Shown one piece after another: positions 10,930 to 22,789 of a stretch of 64,000 nucleotides of DNA. Made by a program: the position numbers and the translations under genes. Position 1 is the stretch's first letter. Every line of letters begins with the position of its first letter. Where the stretch lies: positions 57,179,817 to 57,243,816 of the forward strand of contig NW_024609880.1 of the NCBI RefSeq assembly GCF_016920785.2, written 5' to 3'. Under the pieces are notes generated by a model that was not told the origin of the DNA, ran no database searches, and was given only the letters and a program-made list of their open reading frames with translations. Source of the DNA: Ixodes scapularis (Eukaryota > Arthropoda > Arachnida > Ixodida > Ixodidae).

Positions 10930-13862
10930 GGCCCCCCAATTTCTCGCTGTGCGGTGTAATGTGGGATTCACGACAGGCCTTGGGGGATTTTTTCTCTGAA
11001 AAGTTCTTTGGCTAGCACATTGGATAACGAAAACGAGGGAATCAACTGAGAAATAGTTTATGATATCAGTAGAACCACGTAGCAGAAAAAAGAAATGAAA
11101 CAAAATTCCGGGAAAGGATACAGGATACAGGAAAAGCACTGCACCGTTCAAACCGTCGCCTTCTTGTCTTTTTCGGTACCTTTTCTAGACATCAAGCGTA
11201 GCAGCTTTTGAATTCTTGTTCTAACGTCTCTGTTGATTCAGTTTATTACAAAGTCGCTTAAAAAGAAACAAAAAAAACTAAAACATTTTTCTGCATTTTT
11301 GCAGAAATTTAAAAATGTCCATGTTCTCAAAAAAAAAAAAAAAAAGATTGAGTAACTTAAACAAAAAGTACCAAACAGAGATAGGAATCCTTTAAATCTT
11401 CGGAAACGTTGTTTATTCAATAGTTTAGCTTTTTTTCCGCCTTGGGTTTTCACGGCTTGCTTGAGATGATAGTTTCGTTTTGTCACATGTACATGTGCGT
11501 TTATTTCTAAAATAGCACACTACAGAAATCGCTTTGCAGAGGATGTTACACGTCTCTTGCTTTTACCGTTTTTCAGTCTGTCATTATAGTTAGTTTTAGT
11601 GTTATTAATTTTTCGCATTATTCTTGATTTTTCGTAATGCTTTCCTCATCCGCACGTCGTACGTTTATCGACACGTTTCTTTCCAAAGTCTAGAACGTTC
11701 TGTACAGGCAGTGTTGTTTCTCAATCAACATTGTTGTCGATTGGTCAAACAGGCTGTCCCGAAATCCAAACGCCTGAGAGCAATCTTGTTGCAAAGTGTT
11801 TCCCACATAGGGAATGCACTGAGTGTCAATACACTGTCGGCGTGGTTCGAAATTGAAATCCGGATAAAGTAAGTTGAAGAGCGAGACACACAAACGAACA
11901 CAAAAAGAAACAATAACAACAATAAAAGAGGATAATACGAAGGAAAAACAAAATGGGCCCAGACTGTCCAGGAAACGATTGCACCCATGGACACGCGAGG
12001 GTTTGGAGGACGGTTCAGCCAAGCGTTGCCGCTTTTCAAATTTAGCAAAATGACAAGCGAACACAAAGAATGTCTGACGGTCTCTTTCTGCTTGTGTGAA
12101 GTTTCAAAATTGGTTTTATGGCCGGGTACAAACAAAAACTACAGGGCATTTATCGGGAGTTACGACGTCGTGTTTCGGTTTATTGGCTAAATGTAGAGGC
12201 TCGCCGTGATGGGGCCTGTGTGATAGTTGTCGGTGTGGGTGTACTTTTTACCTCAATTCAGAAAGAATTTGTCTGCTTCAAAGAGGCACTTTGTACCAGC
12301 CGTACAAAGTTGATAAAGGTTTGCTTTGTTCGGCGTGTCCTGCGATGTATTGTTGTTTAGGCTGAATTGTTCGACAGTAGGGCTATGGTCGAATAGTTCT
12401 ACTTGTTTGCGGAACGGCGGCGAATGGATCTGTGGGATAGTTTCATTTACGACCAAATCGGGTATGAGTTATAACGAATTGGTCTAACTACAATGAAAGC
12501 GCTGATGTCGGGTAACAGTAGCGCAAAGAAAACAAACCTTCGCCGAAAACAACTTTTTGTTTCGCTGTTTTACAATAGTAAGATTGAAATGTCATTACTA
12601 AACTTGATCTCCGCTTGGAGGAGCACAAAATTGATTCTAAACCAAGTAAGAATATAGGACAGACCTATTCATGTCATATAGACCAATGAAGTTTATAGCT
12701 TTTGTCAACTTATAGATTCACTCACTGCGCAATGGGACCTAGCAGTCGATTAATCGGCGCTTAAATTATTGAGGAGTTAACGCCGTCGAAAGCTCTGATA
12801 ACTGCGAAAACAAAATGGGGTTTCATTTGCACACTTATACGAATTTTGGGGTCTGTCAAAGCAAGAGACAACTCGCCTCACTAGCGCGCATACCGACAAG
12901 CATCGTCATGTAGCAAGTAAACTACGCAAGAAAGCTTTGCAAGTGGTCCGTAGGAGCCAAAAAGTTTGTCTTAGAGTAACATAAAAAAAAATTATGTTCC
13001 CTATTCGGCACCAGCTTTGATTACCCTTAATGCCATCGGCTAGGATTATGTGAAAATAAAAACTTGCTAGCTGTCATGAATATTAAAAAAAAAGGCTTAT
13101 GTCGTGAGCTTGATCAATACTGGTCAAACGCGCGGAAAAAAGTAAATTACAGTTTATCACAGATATGTTAGAGAGTGGCAGTTATGGCTTTAATTGCATG
13201 CGATAAGGATTTTCGCGTTAATCGGCCCACTATAAAAGCTTTTAATAATAATAATGTTATAAGGCTTTGATATTGATATAATGTAATAATTTTTTAGAAA
13301 TACGTTATTAACGATAAGGGAGATTCTAACCGAGAGACCGAGCTGTTGACACTAAGCTAAATTCTTACGTTAATTAATTTAATTACGAATGCACGAGGAC
13401 GTCGCGGCACTCTCAGTCGTGTATAGCGCTCGGCAGATATAAACGACGCTGTAACACGACAGTAGCGTTTCCCTGGCAACCATAACTACTAAATATGTTT
13501 CGGCGCCGCTTTCATCTTCTTTGGGTGAGAAAGGAAAGGGGGAGGAACGATCAGTGTCCCGAATCGCAGGTGTGCTTGTAACTTCAAAACACCGGTTAGG
13601 ACACAACGACATCACAGAGAAACCGCGCGTGACAAAATATCACACGACAAAACCGCTTGCTGAAAACAGCACGTGTACAAACAGGACGGCGCTGTAAGAA
13701 CCCAGCTACACAACAGCACAGCGACAAGAATGCAAGGAACCAAAGGGCACGGCGACGAAACAGCACATTGAGGCAACGCGTTCCGATAAACAGACTTGTC
13801 TCAAAGCAGCTCATAAGCATGGCCGATAGTAACGACAAAATAATCTACCTAGGTTATTAATA
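10930..13862. other. No gene recognised
   Basis: AT-rich with poly-A/poly-T runs (11330-11345, 12984-12991). The overlapping opposite-strand frames around 11690-12190 are artefacts of low stop density and match nothing I recognise. No repeat with a matching partner was found in this stretch. Confidence 0.45.
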
Positions 13863-14713
13863 GTGTTCGGTGTTTTCGGATAAATCCGGAAGACTCCGAA
13901 AAACACCCGCCGGTAAAATTTTGTCCAATTCGGATTTATTCGATAAACTCTGAATTTCGATGTGCCGATCCCCCCCCCCCCCCCCCCCCGCCTTACACAC
14001 ACACACACAAAAGTATTTCACAATTAATGGCTTGGTCAGCACATCGAGTCAATTGTCCTGGGAAAATGTCACCACACCTTTGTTTCAAATTTCGGCCAGC
14101 AAAACAGGTCATTGTACTTTCGGGTCACGACAAAGGTCACGCTTTATGTTTCCAGTTTGCTCATACTATTTGTGCTTTAGAGGAAGGAGAGGTTCCGTTC
14201 TTGTAATAGTGAAAGCTATGGACCATAGAAATTACATAAAGCGGGGGAGTGGACAGATGAAACTTCTCTATTACGTAATTTACCACTCTGCCTCGCGCGG
14301 CCACGCGGTAGGTTGATGGATTTGTAAGGAATAAATACTAAGCTTCCCAGTGACTACCTCCAGGAGTTTATTGTTTTTAAGGTATCAACATTCCTCGAAT
14401 CAACACTTGCGTGCAACTTTTTGTCGTAGGACAAATTAGCATGGCCAGTAGTAATGGTACCAACGCCAAATACAACTAAAAAAATATTAATTGATACTAT
14501 CGCATTTTTTTTTGTCCAGCATACGCTAACACCCGGATATTATTTATTTATCTTTAATAAGAAGCACTGCTAAATTAAACTCCGAATTTAGGACAATTGG
14601 GAACCAAATAAAAATGAACTCCGATAAACCGCGAATTTTCGGCAAAACATAAGCTCCGAAAAACACCCTCCGAATTCGACAAAAAATAAACTCTGCAAAA
14701 CACGGAAGCCTGG
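13863..14713. mobile_element. Inverted-repeat element with CGAAAAACACC words
   Basis: The left end (GTGTTCGGTGTTTTCGGATAA) and the reverse complement of the right end (CCAGGCTTCCGTGTTTTGCAG) align. Both sides carry CCGAAAAACACCC and AATTCGGAGTTTA-type words in mirror arrangement. TTAATA flanks it on both sides (13857-13862 and 14714-14719), a plausible 6-bp target duplication. The 851-bp body holds a (C)20 tract and no transposase. The superfamily is not known to me. Confidence 0.45.
13970..14009. repeat. (C)20 followed by (AC)n
   Basis: Twenty consecutive cytosines (13970-13989), then a short CA dinucleotide run after GCCTT. This is a G-quadruplex-prone mononucleotide tract, which is also a likely assembly error point. 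Confidence 0.9.
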
Positions 14714-14719
14714 TTAATA

Positions 14720-16890
14720 ATCATATATAGTAATTTTGTCTAACATACGAGGCGGCTACGAAAAAAAGTCACATAATTTTCATGTAACATGTGTCGGACG
14801 TGTATGCATTTGGAATTAAGCGAGTGAACGGTGCTTCTGTGGTTTATCAAAGATATAACTACACAGACTATAAAAATTTCCACTCTAATTCGCTATTTAC
14901 ACAAATCTACCAAAACGTCTTCTTTAAAAAAAAAAAACCTTTGTTAAATGCACATCGCCTTCGCGGATGCTGTTTTGTCGGTGTGGTAGTTTTAACGCCG
15001 TGCCATTTTGAATTTGCTGTTTTGCCGTGTTCCCTTCTGCCGCCTTCCAACACCATGGATAAAAAAAAAAAAAAGAAAAACCGGCTTGCTCTACGCTGTC
15101 GCACTTTTCAAAGATTAAGCAAAGGAAAACAAGTCCACAAAAAAAGATTTCCCGGTGTTCCGCTCATGCGTGGTAATAGAATCGCTGGATGAGTTCGCAC
15201 GAACCTCTCTCAAACATCTGTTCCGGAATGCCATTCAACTCTGTAAGTCCAAGTAAAACAAAGGCCGCAATTTTGTGCGAGAATATTATTCTGCCTTGGA
15301 ATTTGAGCACAATGATGTCTACTCGCGTTCTTAGTTTGCTCTAATTCGTAGAGAGCTCGTGTCAAAAGTCGCGGATACCACGGCTATGTCCCACCAAAAT
15401 CCTTTACTGGCATTGTCGGGTCAGGAAATAATTAAAATAAAAAAAAAAAAACACTTTACGAAGTTTAGCTAACGAGGTAAGACGATGTTTTCCCGCGTTG
15501 TTTGGTTTGACTGCCAGAGTAAAACGGCAAATGGTAGAGGTGGCGATGACAACAGCAGCAAATACGAACTGCGTTTTATTGAGATAAAAGGAACGCGGCA
15601 TAAAGGACGAACACAGGATAAAATGTTTTGTCCTGTCTCCGTCTTTTATGCTGCTTTATAATTACCGCTGTAACTTACTCGTGCGCTCCCATTCCTCGGG
15701 CGTTGTATTATTTTCTGTTCTTCGTGTCGTTATAGTTTTGGTTTTATTTTCTTTTCCTACAGTCTCTTTGATTGCTTGCTTCCACGTGAATAACAGGGAG
15801 AATGATTAATTTGGTGCAAAGTGCCTTTTAGAAGACACCATGGCAACGATTTTGAGCCGCATCTCTTCATGAAATCGTGCTACGCTAAAATGACAGGGAG
15901 ACGGACTAACTGCCGGAAACTATTTTCCAAAAGAAGGCTCCATGGCGACGATTCTGAGCAGTTCCTGTCATCGCATACCTCCCAGTGTTTAATTTTATTC
16001 CCATTTCATGGCTGGCACGGCAATTTAGAAATGAACGGTAGTTGCTGGATCAAAAGGGCACCCAACAGCACACCCGATGCAATGAAAAAAAAGAAGGTAT
16101 GCCGTATTCTGGCGTGTGTACAATGTAAATAAGAAAGGGTATGCCGACAATACGCAACAGGATTTATTGCTCTTACTTGGGCATAGGTGTCCGATTTGCC
16201 GCGCTGTTCTTTTAATGCTTCCAACGAGCGTGGCAGTCATCGCTTTATCGATCGACGATTGGTGCGAGATACACATGTATTGGCTGTCTCCTGCTTCTTG
16301 CAGTTGTGTGTGGAATAAAAAAAAATCATAAAGTTTTTAGAAAAAAAAAAAAAGAAAATAGCTCGTCGTCTTAAAGTGGCGATGCAACGATTTTTGTGCT
16401 CTGCGCAAATACTGCTTCGAACGGATCCCTGACGTTAATAACTTGTGAAACATCCGTTCGTTTTTCTCAACACGCAGTCCAAGTCGCAGAAAAAATTAAA
16501 GGAAAACGAGGTGCGTTCACTCCCTCAACTCGCATCCAGAAGAAGCGGCCACGTGATCTGAGAAAACAACAACAACAACAATTGGGTTATTTGTATGTTT
16601 ATAGACCTTTTTCGCATAACCTCAAACCAGCCAGTAACTGACGTACCCTCGACCTGCTGCATTGTTGGATTACCCGCTGACACAGGGTATGCAACCGCCA
16701 AGGGTATGGGCGAAAAGGCTTAAAAACGGACGTCGTGCATGAGTTAGTTCCGAGTGCTCCTTTTTACCGTGCTGCAATTTCCGAAAATCTACGGTTTTCT
16801 GGCTACCATTGCGTGGTCGATGGATAAATAATTTTAAAAAGCATAAGAACAATAGCAGCAATTGTGCCATGAGCACAACAAGCTGCAGCG
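14720..16890. other. No gene recognised
   Basis: The frames at 14791-15192 and 15821-16132 are interrupted by poly-A stretches and show no domain. An (ACA)-rich run lies near 16565. Nothing else can be supported. Confidence 0.4.
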
Positions 16891-17168
16891 CGAGTGTGGC
16901 TGCAATGTTATCGAGCTTCGCATTTTCCCCAAGAATCCTTATTTATGAAGTCTGTCGATTGCGAGCTTGAATCGCGAGAGATTCGTATCAGAATCAACGT
17001 CACGTTTAAGCTCACGTCCACTTCTTCAACGACAAGACGACCGATTTTAATTCCCGGTGCAGGTGGTCCAATTAGGTTATCACTGCAAGCCCCAAGGTAT
17101 GTGAAAGGTATGAAAAAGTTCACATGCCACCACTCAAGATGGAGCTATCAAATGTCGAGAGCTTACCT

Positions 17169-17566
17169 GCATAGACTACATTAAACTGCTCATATATACT
17201 TCGCTGTGGAAACTCAATCGAAACACCCCACCGTCTTCGTCCTCGTTCTCTCGAGGAGGCAAGGTGATGGCCTGGGAGTAGCCAGCTGGATTCAACCGGA
17301 CAAGCTCCAACCAAGTTATTGCAGCCCACCATAGCCAAGTGTAGCCACGTTCCCCCCATACCCACACCGTTGCCTACCCAGATATCTGTGCTGCCAGAAC
17401 TAGCCGGTATTTCTTTTTCTAAGCCGCTAGACGGCGTCGTCGGCGCCGTAATTCTCAAGATGGCGGCGCCGTTAAAGAAAAGGTCTATACAGCCTGCAAC
17501 TTGGTCTGTCTCAACGAGCGACGAGTCTCCCAGCTGTAGATGAGAAATTTGGCCAGTGCAGTACAA
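17169..17566 (-). CDS. Possible exon with Harbinger-like N-terminal word
   Basis: A minus-strand open frame contains RGRRRWGVSIEFPQRSIYEQF and runs into a consensus donor GCAG|GTAAGC near 17168. The R-R-R-W-x-V..R....F pattern is what I expect at the start of the transposase core in PIF/Harbinger-type proteins, but here it is short and unsupported by a following exon. The plus strand across 17455-17478 carries CAAGATGGCGGCGCC, a YY1-like word. It may be a decayed transposon gene, a host exon or chance. Confidence 0.22.
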
Positions 17567-17579
17567 CTGCTAACATGAG

Positions 17580-17724
17580 GACATGGGGTAGTGATGAACA
17601 CGACTGCACGCCTGTACAATGCTCATCCAGATCGAAACGGGCTGGGGTGGGGATTGAACCGAGGGTCCTGGGTACTGCAGCGCCAGCTTCCGCTACACGT
17701 GCTCTGTGCTGGTGTGCGCTAGGC
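17580..17724 (-). mobile_element. tRNA-derived SINE, 3' portion (split by hAT element)
   Basis: On the minus strand there is a B-box-like GGTTCAATCC (17660-17651) preceded by sequence compatible with a long variable arm. The A-box half, GGCCGAGTGGCCTAGCG, lies on the far side of the hAT insertion (22757-22738). Joining the flanks across one copy of the 8-bp duplication gives a Ser/Leu-type tRNA head followed by a non-tRNA body extending to about 17580. Tick SINEs with tRNA heads (Ruka family) are known. Membership in that family is an inference. Confidence 0.5.
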
Positions 17725-17893
17725 TAGAGCCACTCTATATGGCAGCGTAGCTGCCAGAGTAGCGCCACGCTTTTCCCTGTGCCGCCTCTCATCGTGATTG
17801 GTCAAACGCGGTACCATAGCAACGAGCTGAGCTGGCTCGGTTTCCTTAGCAACCGAGTGAATACTCATCACGTGACTTCAAAAGAGCCGTGAT

Positions 17894-17925
17894 GTCCGCG
17901 GCCCGGTCCGTCGTGTGGATACACC
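17894..17925 (-). repeat. 32-bp solo end of the Harbinger-like MITE
   Basis: Reverse complement of the first 32 bp of the MITE copies that follow (GGTGTATCCACACGACGGAC...). It sits head to head with copy 1 across TTTAA. It marks the left edge of the array and suggests an inverted copy that was deleted down to its terminus. Confidence 0.75.
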
Positions 17926-17930
17926 TTTAA

Positions 17931-18599
17931 GGTGTATCCACACGACGGACCGGGCCGCGGACCGATTGATCACATGATGCACGGCCCGCGGGCCGCCCGG
18001 CTGCAATGAGCATCCACACGGCGGACCAAAAGAGCAGACGACAGAGTGAACGGGTCGATCTAACCCTGGACCTCACAGCTCCGCGAAACGCATGCAGCGA
18101 GCTGCTTTGAGGCTATTTGTAAGGAGCCAAGATGGAGGTTGAACGAAAGAGACGTTTGGCCGCGGTGGCCCTGGTGTTGACTATTGAGGACGAGGAGGAC
18201 TTAAGTGAACCGAAAGAGGGCATGCATCTATTGCCCCACAGAGCGGGGAATTGCTCCACGAGCGCGATGAAGTAAAAAGTTGCATCGTCGCACCATGCCG
18301 CCATCGTCGCACAACAAAAGGTTCGGCTTCTTCGTCTTTAACAGTTGGCGTCAAAAGATAACGATTTTGGATTCGGATTTCAATCCAAACAAAAGTCAGC
18401 TTGTTGCCAGACTTAGCACTTCAATTATACTAAAAACGCCGCGGTCCGCCGCCAAGGTCCGGGCGAGAAAAGGTGCTTGGCATTTCTCAGAAGCGCGGGC
18501 CGCGGACCACCGGCGGACCTCGAAAACCGGTGACGTATGATCACGTGATGCGCGGCCCGCGGACCAAAACAGCAATTTGGTCCGTCGTGTGGATACACC
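17931..18599 (+). mobile_element. Harbinger-like MITE, array copy 1
   Basis: A 669-bp unit running from GGTGTATCCACACGACGGACC to the inverted GGTCCGTCGTGTGGATACACC and bounded by TTAA. It contains an ATG reading MEVERKRRLAAVALVLTI then E-D-E-E-D (from 18132), the basic-then-acidic opening seen in many PIF/Harbinger transposases, followed by decay. TTAA borders agree with the 3-bp TTA/TAA preference of that superfamily. GC-rich subterminal blocks contain GATCACGTGAT and GGCCCGCGG. Only a first-exon relic remains, so it would need a transposase in trans. Confidence 0.65.
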
Positions 18600-18603
18600 T
18601 TAA

Positions 18604-19272
18604 GGTGTATCCACACGACGGACCGGGCCGCGGACCGATTGATCACGTGATGCGCGGCCCGCGGGCCGCCCGGCTGCAATGAGCATCCACACGGCGGACC
18701 AAAAGAGCAGACGACAGAGTGAACGGGCCGGCCTAACCCTCGACCTCACAGCTCCGCCAAACGCATGCAACGAGCTGCTTTGAGGCGATTTGTAAGGAGC
18801 CAAGATGGAGGTTGAACGAAAGGGACTTTTGGCCGCGGTGGCCCTGGCGTTGACTACTGAGGACGAGGAGGACATAGGTGAACCGAAAAGGGCATGCATC
18901 TATTGTCCCACAGAGCGGGGAATCGCTCCACGAGCGCGATGAAGTAAAAAGTTGCATCGTCGCACCATGCCGCCATCGTCGCACAACAAAGGGTTCGTCT
19001 TCTTTGTCTTCAACAGTTGGCGCCAAAAGAACACTACTTTGGATTTGGATTCCAATCTAAACAACAAAAGTCAGCTTGTTGCCAGACTTAGCACTCAACT
19101 ATACTAAAAACGCCGCGGTCCGCCGCCAAGGTCCGGGCAAGAAAAGCGCTTGGCATTTCTCACAAGCGCAGGCCGCGGACCGCCGGCGGACCTCGAAAAG
19201 CGGTGACGTAAGATCACGTGATGCGCGGCCCGCGGACCAAAACAGTAATTTGGTCCGTCGTGTGGATACACC
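18604..19272 (+). mobile_element. Harbinger-like MITE, array copy 2
   Basis: Again 669 bp, in the same orientation as copy 1 and separated from it only by TTAA (18600-18603). The relic start codon and MEVERKGLLAAVALALT-type frame are present at about 18805. Substitutions relative to copy 1 are scattered, so the copies have diverged individually or arrived already diverged. Confidence 0.65.
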
Positions 19273-19278
19273 TTTAAA

Positions 19279-19315
19279 GGTGTATCCACACGACACATTT
19301 TAAGGTGGATACACC
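19279..19315. repeat. Solo MITE termini between copies 2 and 3
   Basis: A 37-bp stretch beginning GGTGTATCCACACGACA and ending GGTGGATACACC. It looks like a MITE reduced to its two ends, flanked on both sides by TTTAAA/TTAAA. It is consistent with an internally deleted copy within the array. Confidence 0.6.
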
Positions 19316-19320
19316 TTAAA

Positions 19321-20007
19321 GGTGTATCCACACGACGGACCGGGCCGCGGACCGATTGATCACGTGATGCACGACCCGCGGGCCGCCCGGCTGCAATGAG
19401 CATCCACACGGCGGACCAAAAGAGCAGACGTCAGAGCGAACGGGCCGGTCTAACCCTCGACCTCACAGCTCCGCCAAACGCATGCAGCCAGCTGCTTTGA
19501 GGCTATTTGTAAGGAGCCAAGATGGAGGTTGAACGAAAGAGACGTTTGGCCGCGGTGGCCTTGGCGTTCACTATTGAGGACGAGGAGGACTTAAGTGAAC
19601 CGAAAAAGGCATGGGGACATCTTTAGATGATTATTTGGGTAGTCGTTGCGACTATTGTCCCACGGAGCGGGGAATTGCCCCATGAGCGCGATGAAGTAAA
19701 AAGTTGCATCGTCGCACAACAAAAGGTTCGTCTTCTTCGTCTTCCACAGTTGGCGCAAAAAGAAAACGACTTAGGATTTGAATTCCAATCCAAAAAACAA
19801 AAGTCAGCTTGTTGCCAGACTTAGCACTTCAATTATACTAAAAACGCCGCGGTCCACCGCCAAGGTCCGGGCGAGAAAAATCGCTTGGCCTTTCTCACAA
19901 GCGCGGGCCGCGGACCGCCGGCGGACCTCAAAAACCGGTGACGTAAGATCACATGATGCGCGGCCCGCGGACCAAAAGAGCAATTTGGTCCGTCGTGTGG
20001 ATACACC
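19321..20007 (+). mobile_element. Harbinger-like MITE, array copy 3
   Basis: 687 bp, same orientation. It differs from the other copies around 19610-19670, where a segment reading GGGGACATCTTTAGATGATT replaces the usual GCATGCATCTATTG region. The start-codon relic is retained (about 19522). It ends in the standard terminus and TTAA (20008-20011). Confidence 0.65.
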
Positions 20008-20011
20008 TTAA

Positions 20012-20680
20012 GGTGTATCCACACGACGGACCGGGCCGCGGACCGATTGATCACGTGATGCGCGGCCCGCGGGCCGCCGGGCTACAATGAGCATCCACAC
20101 GGCGGACCAAAAGAGCAGACGACAGAGTGAACGGGCCGGTCTAACCCTCGACCTCACAGCTCCGCCAAACGCATGCAACGAGCTGCTTTGAGGCTATTTG
20201 TAAGGAGCCAAGATGGAGGTTGAACGAAAGTGACTTTTGGCCGCAGTGGGCCTGCCGTTGACTCTTGAGGACGAGGAGGACATAGGTGAACCGAAAAGGG
20301 CATGCATCTATTGTCCCACAGAGCGGGGAATTGCTCCACGAGCGCGATGAAGTAAAAAGTTGCATCATCGCACCATGCCGCCATCGTCGCACAACAAAGG
20401 GTTCGTCTTCTTTGTCTTCAACAGTTAGCGCCAAAAGAACACGACTTTGAATTTGGATTCCAATCTAAACAACAAAAGTCAGCTTGTTGCCAGACTTAGC
20501 ACTCAATTATACTAAAAGCGCCGCGGTCCGCCGCCAAGGTCCGGGCGAGAAAAGCGCTTGGCATTTCTCACAAGCGCGGGCCGCGGACCGCCGGCGGACC
20601 TCGAAAAGCGGTGACGTAAGATCACGTGATGCGCGGTCCGCGGACCAAAACAGCAATTTGGTCCGTCGTGTGGATACACC
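20012..20680 (+). mobile_element. Harbinger-like MITE, array copy 4
   Basis: 669 bp, same orientation. It ends GGATACACC then TTTAAGATGG, where hAT interior sequence resumes. The coding relic has an early stop (GTGACTT in place of GGGACTT after MEVERK), so this copy cannot encode even the short opening peptide. Confidence 0.65.
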
Positions 20681-20935
20681 TTTAAGATGGCAGCGCCCAG
20701 AGCCTTGCCAGAGCTGGTGGATACGAGTTTGTTCGGTGCGCGGCAGTCGTAATGTGCCGCTGCTTGCCGACGATTTCTGACTTCTTCGTGCTCTCTGACG
20801 CAGGTATAACGTGAAGATCTGAAAGAATGTGACTTTATACCTTTTCTGTGACTTTATACCTGTGCGACAGCATCAGTCATATCGCCGTAGCGGTGCTCGG
20901 ATTCCTGGATGTGTTCGAAGATCGATAAGAAATTT

Positions 20936-21330
20936 TGCATGCAATTTTTGTATACTCCTAGCCTTGTTTGAACGTTGGAATGTCTGAGAATCAATGCAAA
21001 CTGTATGCGTCGCATGTTCGACCTTGGGGGAGTTGTTTCAGCCCCAGGTAACCGCGTAATCTCAAACTTCGAGCGAGGAAGCTCCTGCGATTTTTACGTT
21101 TTGTATTAATCAACGATCTTACGATGTAGCTTTTAGGATAACATTTTTGCATTTTTTAGCTTCCTTTGAATGTTGGAATTTCTGAGAATCTAAACGAAAG
21201 GTATACGTCGTGTGTAGGGCCTAGGGGAAGTTGTTTCAGCCCTGGATCACCGAATAATCACAGCAACTTTAAGTGAGGAAGCGCATGCAACCTTTAATCT
21301 TTTGTACTAATCGACGATTTTACGAATCGA
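20936..21330. repeat. Two diverged tandem repeats of about 190 bp
   Basis: Units at about 20936-21125 and 21142-21330 share GAACGTTGGAATGTCTGAGAA-like, GGGGGAGTTGTTTCAGCCC-like, GAGGAAGC and TTGTA(T)TAATC(A/G)ACGAT(C/T)TTACGA words in the same order. They lie within the hAT element interior. They are not coding. They could be an internal duplication or two old mobile copies. Confidence 0.65.
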
Positions 21331-22745
21331 CAGTTCAGAAGACTCTGATAAACGTCCTCTTGTTGCAATAGCTTGCATTTGATCGCAGTGTTTTTAGGTT
21401 TGTTTTTTTTCAAGTGACAAGCTGGCATTTGCTCAAATGACGTATATGAAATGACCTGCTCTATAAGAATGCATCAACACATACTATTAAATTTATATGC
21501 TCAGAGGTGTGTTCGTCTTTTTAATTAACAAGTTACAGACAAATATTTTTTATGAGTGTAATATTTATTTTCTGCAGCTGGGCCCATTTTGCACTCATTA
21601 ATGTCCTTGTGCTATGATGCTATAATCATGTGTGTATGGTTCTAAATATCCTCTTTGCAATGCCTACACAAGCCAAAATGACGTCAACCGACCCCAGCTC
21701 ACGCATTTGACACGAAAACTGCGTCACTCGGATGTATTCGCTCGTCAACAATACATTCGTCGATGAATATTTGAATTCGCGTTTGTGGCCAATGAGTGCA
21801 CATGAGTGCACTTGCGAATGACAAGTTCTATGGTGTGCTTAAAAAGCACGGTGGAAGCTTCGGGTCATCGCAACGGTGTCCTACCATGTCACGACCGCGT
21901 GATTCCACTGCTTTATTTTGAGTTGAGGATTCAAGCTAAGGAAGAAGTTAAATAATCATTTCATGGCCCCTTTAGCACGGGTATGTGTGCTACACCAGAT
22001 AAAAATATTGAGATTTTGCATGCCGGTAAACTTTCGGACGACCACTTGGCCTGTCGGCAAGAACACCTCATATCCGGCGTCCGTCTCTTTTGATGACGTT
22101 AACAATCCTCTGTAGACCACCGTGCTGTCCTTCTTGGTTTAACCCCGTCGACTGTTCATCGCCCAAAATGAGGGTGATACCGTCGTCGACGTCGCTCCTC
22201 GCCAGTCGGTGAGATAATCTCATCTTGAATGAATGATTGGGTCTTGAAGAGGTATGGTGCTAAGCATACATTCTCTTATTATGGGGCAGTCGAGCAGCAG
22301 TCATGTCCCAAGGCAATCGTCCTGTCATGGCCGGCATAATCGGATTTTGTTCCATAGGAGCGAAGTCCGAAAGTACAAGAACGGTACGTTCGTCCCACGA
22401 AGCGGCCGCCATCCCGGCGGCGCGGAAAACTACTCGCCTTGTCCGTGCACGCTGCAAATCGTCTCATTTCACAGAAGAATCAGGCACCGCTCCTCCAGAG
22501 GCCCGTGCCGTACCCCCATGCAAAGCGTCTTTTAGGTCTTTTACCACTTTTCAATTAACGAATGGAGATATCAACTAGATAAAGGTTGCCACCCGGTGTC
22601 GCTAGCAGTACGGTTACCATAGAAACCTTCCAGGCCCAAAATGGAGATCACTATAGGCGCTTCTGACGTCGTGCATCAAGATAATTTTGCGTCGTGTCGC
22701 TACTCTGGCAGCTACGCTGCCATATAGAGTGGCTCTACGCTAGGC

Positions 22746-22770
22746 CACTCGGCCGCCGATCCCCCCGCGT
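22746..22770 (-). mobile_element. tRNA-derived SINE, 5' end (A-box half)
   Basis: On the minus strand GGCGGCCGAGTGG leads directly into the duplicated CGCTAGGC site. With the part at 17580-17724 it makes a Ser/Leu-like A box followed by B box, interrupted by the hAT insertion. The orientation and phase of the join come from the 8-bp duplication. Confidence 0.45.
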
Positions 22771-22789
22771 GGTCCTGAGCCGATTACAT

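Larger units (their letters stand above)
17725..22737. mobile_element. 5.0-kb hAT-type non-autonomous element
   Basis: Terminal inverted repeats of 40 bp are identical at both ends (17725-17764 and 22698-22737) and begin TAGAGCCACTCTATATGGCA. Perfect 8-bp direct repeats CGCTAGGC flank it (17717-17724, 22738-22745). An 8-bp duplication and TAGAG-type ends are hAT hallmarks. Each end also contains the small palindrome GGCAGCGTAGCTGCC. No hAT transposase domain is visible. The interior consists of a four-copy MITE array (17931-20680), two diverged 190-bp repeats (20936-21330) and about 1.3 kb of unrecognised sequence, including an open frame at 22303-22578. Confidence 0.85.

Noticed and set aside
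10546..11151. 201-codon minus-strand frame
   Set aside because: It begins in unremarkable sequence and ends in a poly-A/T-encoded Phe/Leu run. Composition is not protein-like and no domain is visible.
17455..17543. Plus-strand MAAPLKKRS start at a YY1-like CAAGATGGCGGC site as a first exon
   Set aside because: The frame ends after 27 codons without a convincing donor. ATGGCGGC words recur in several repeats here.
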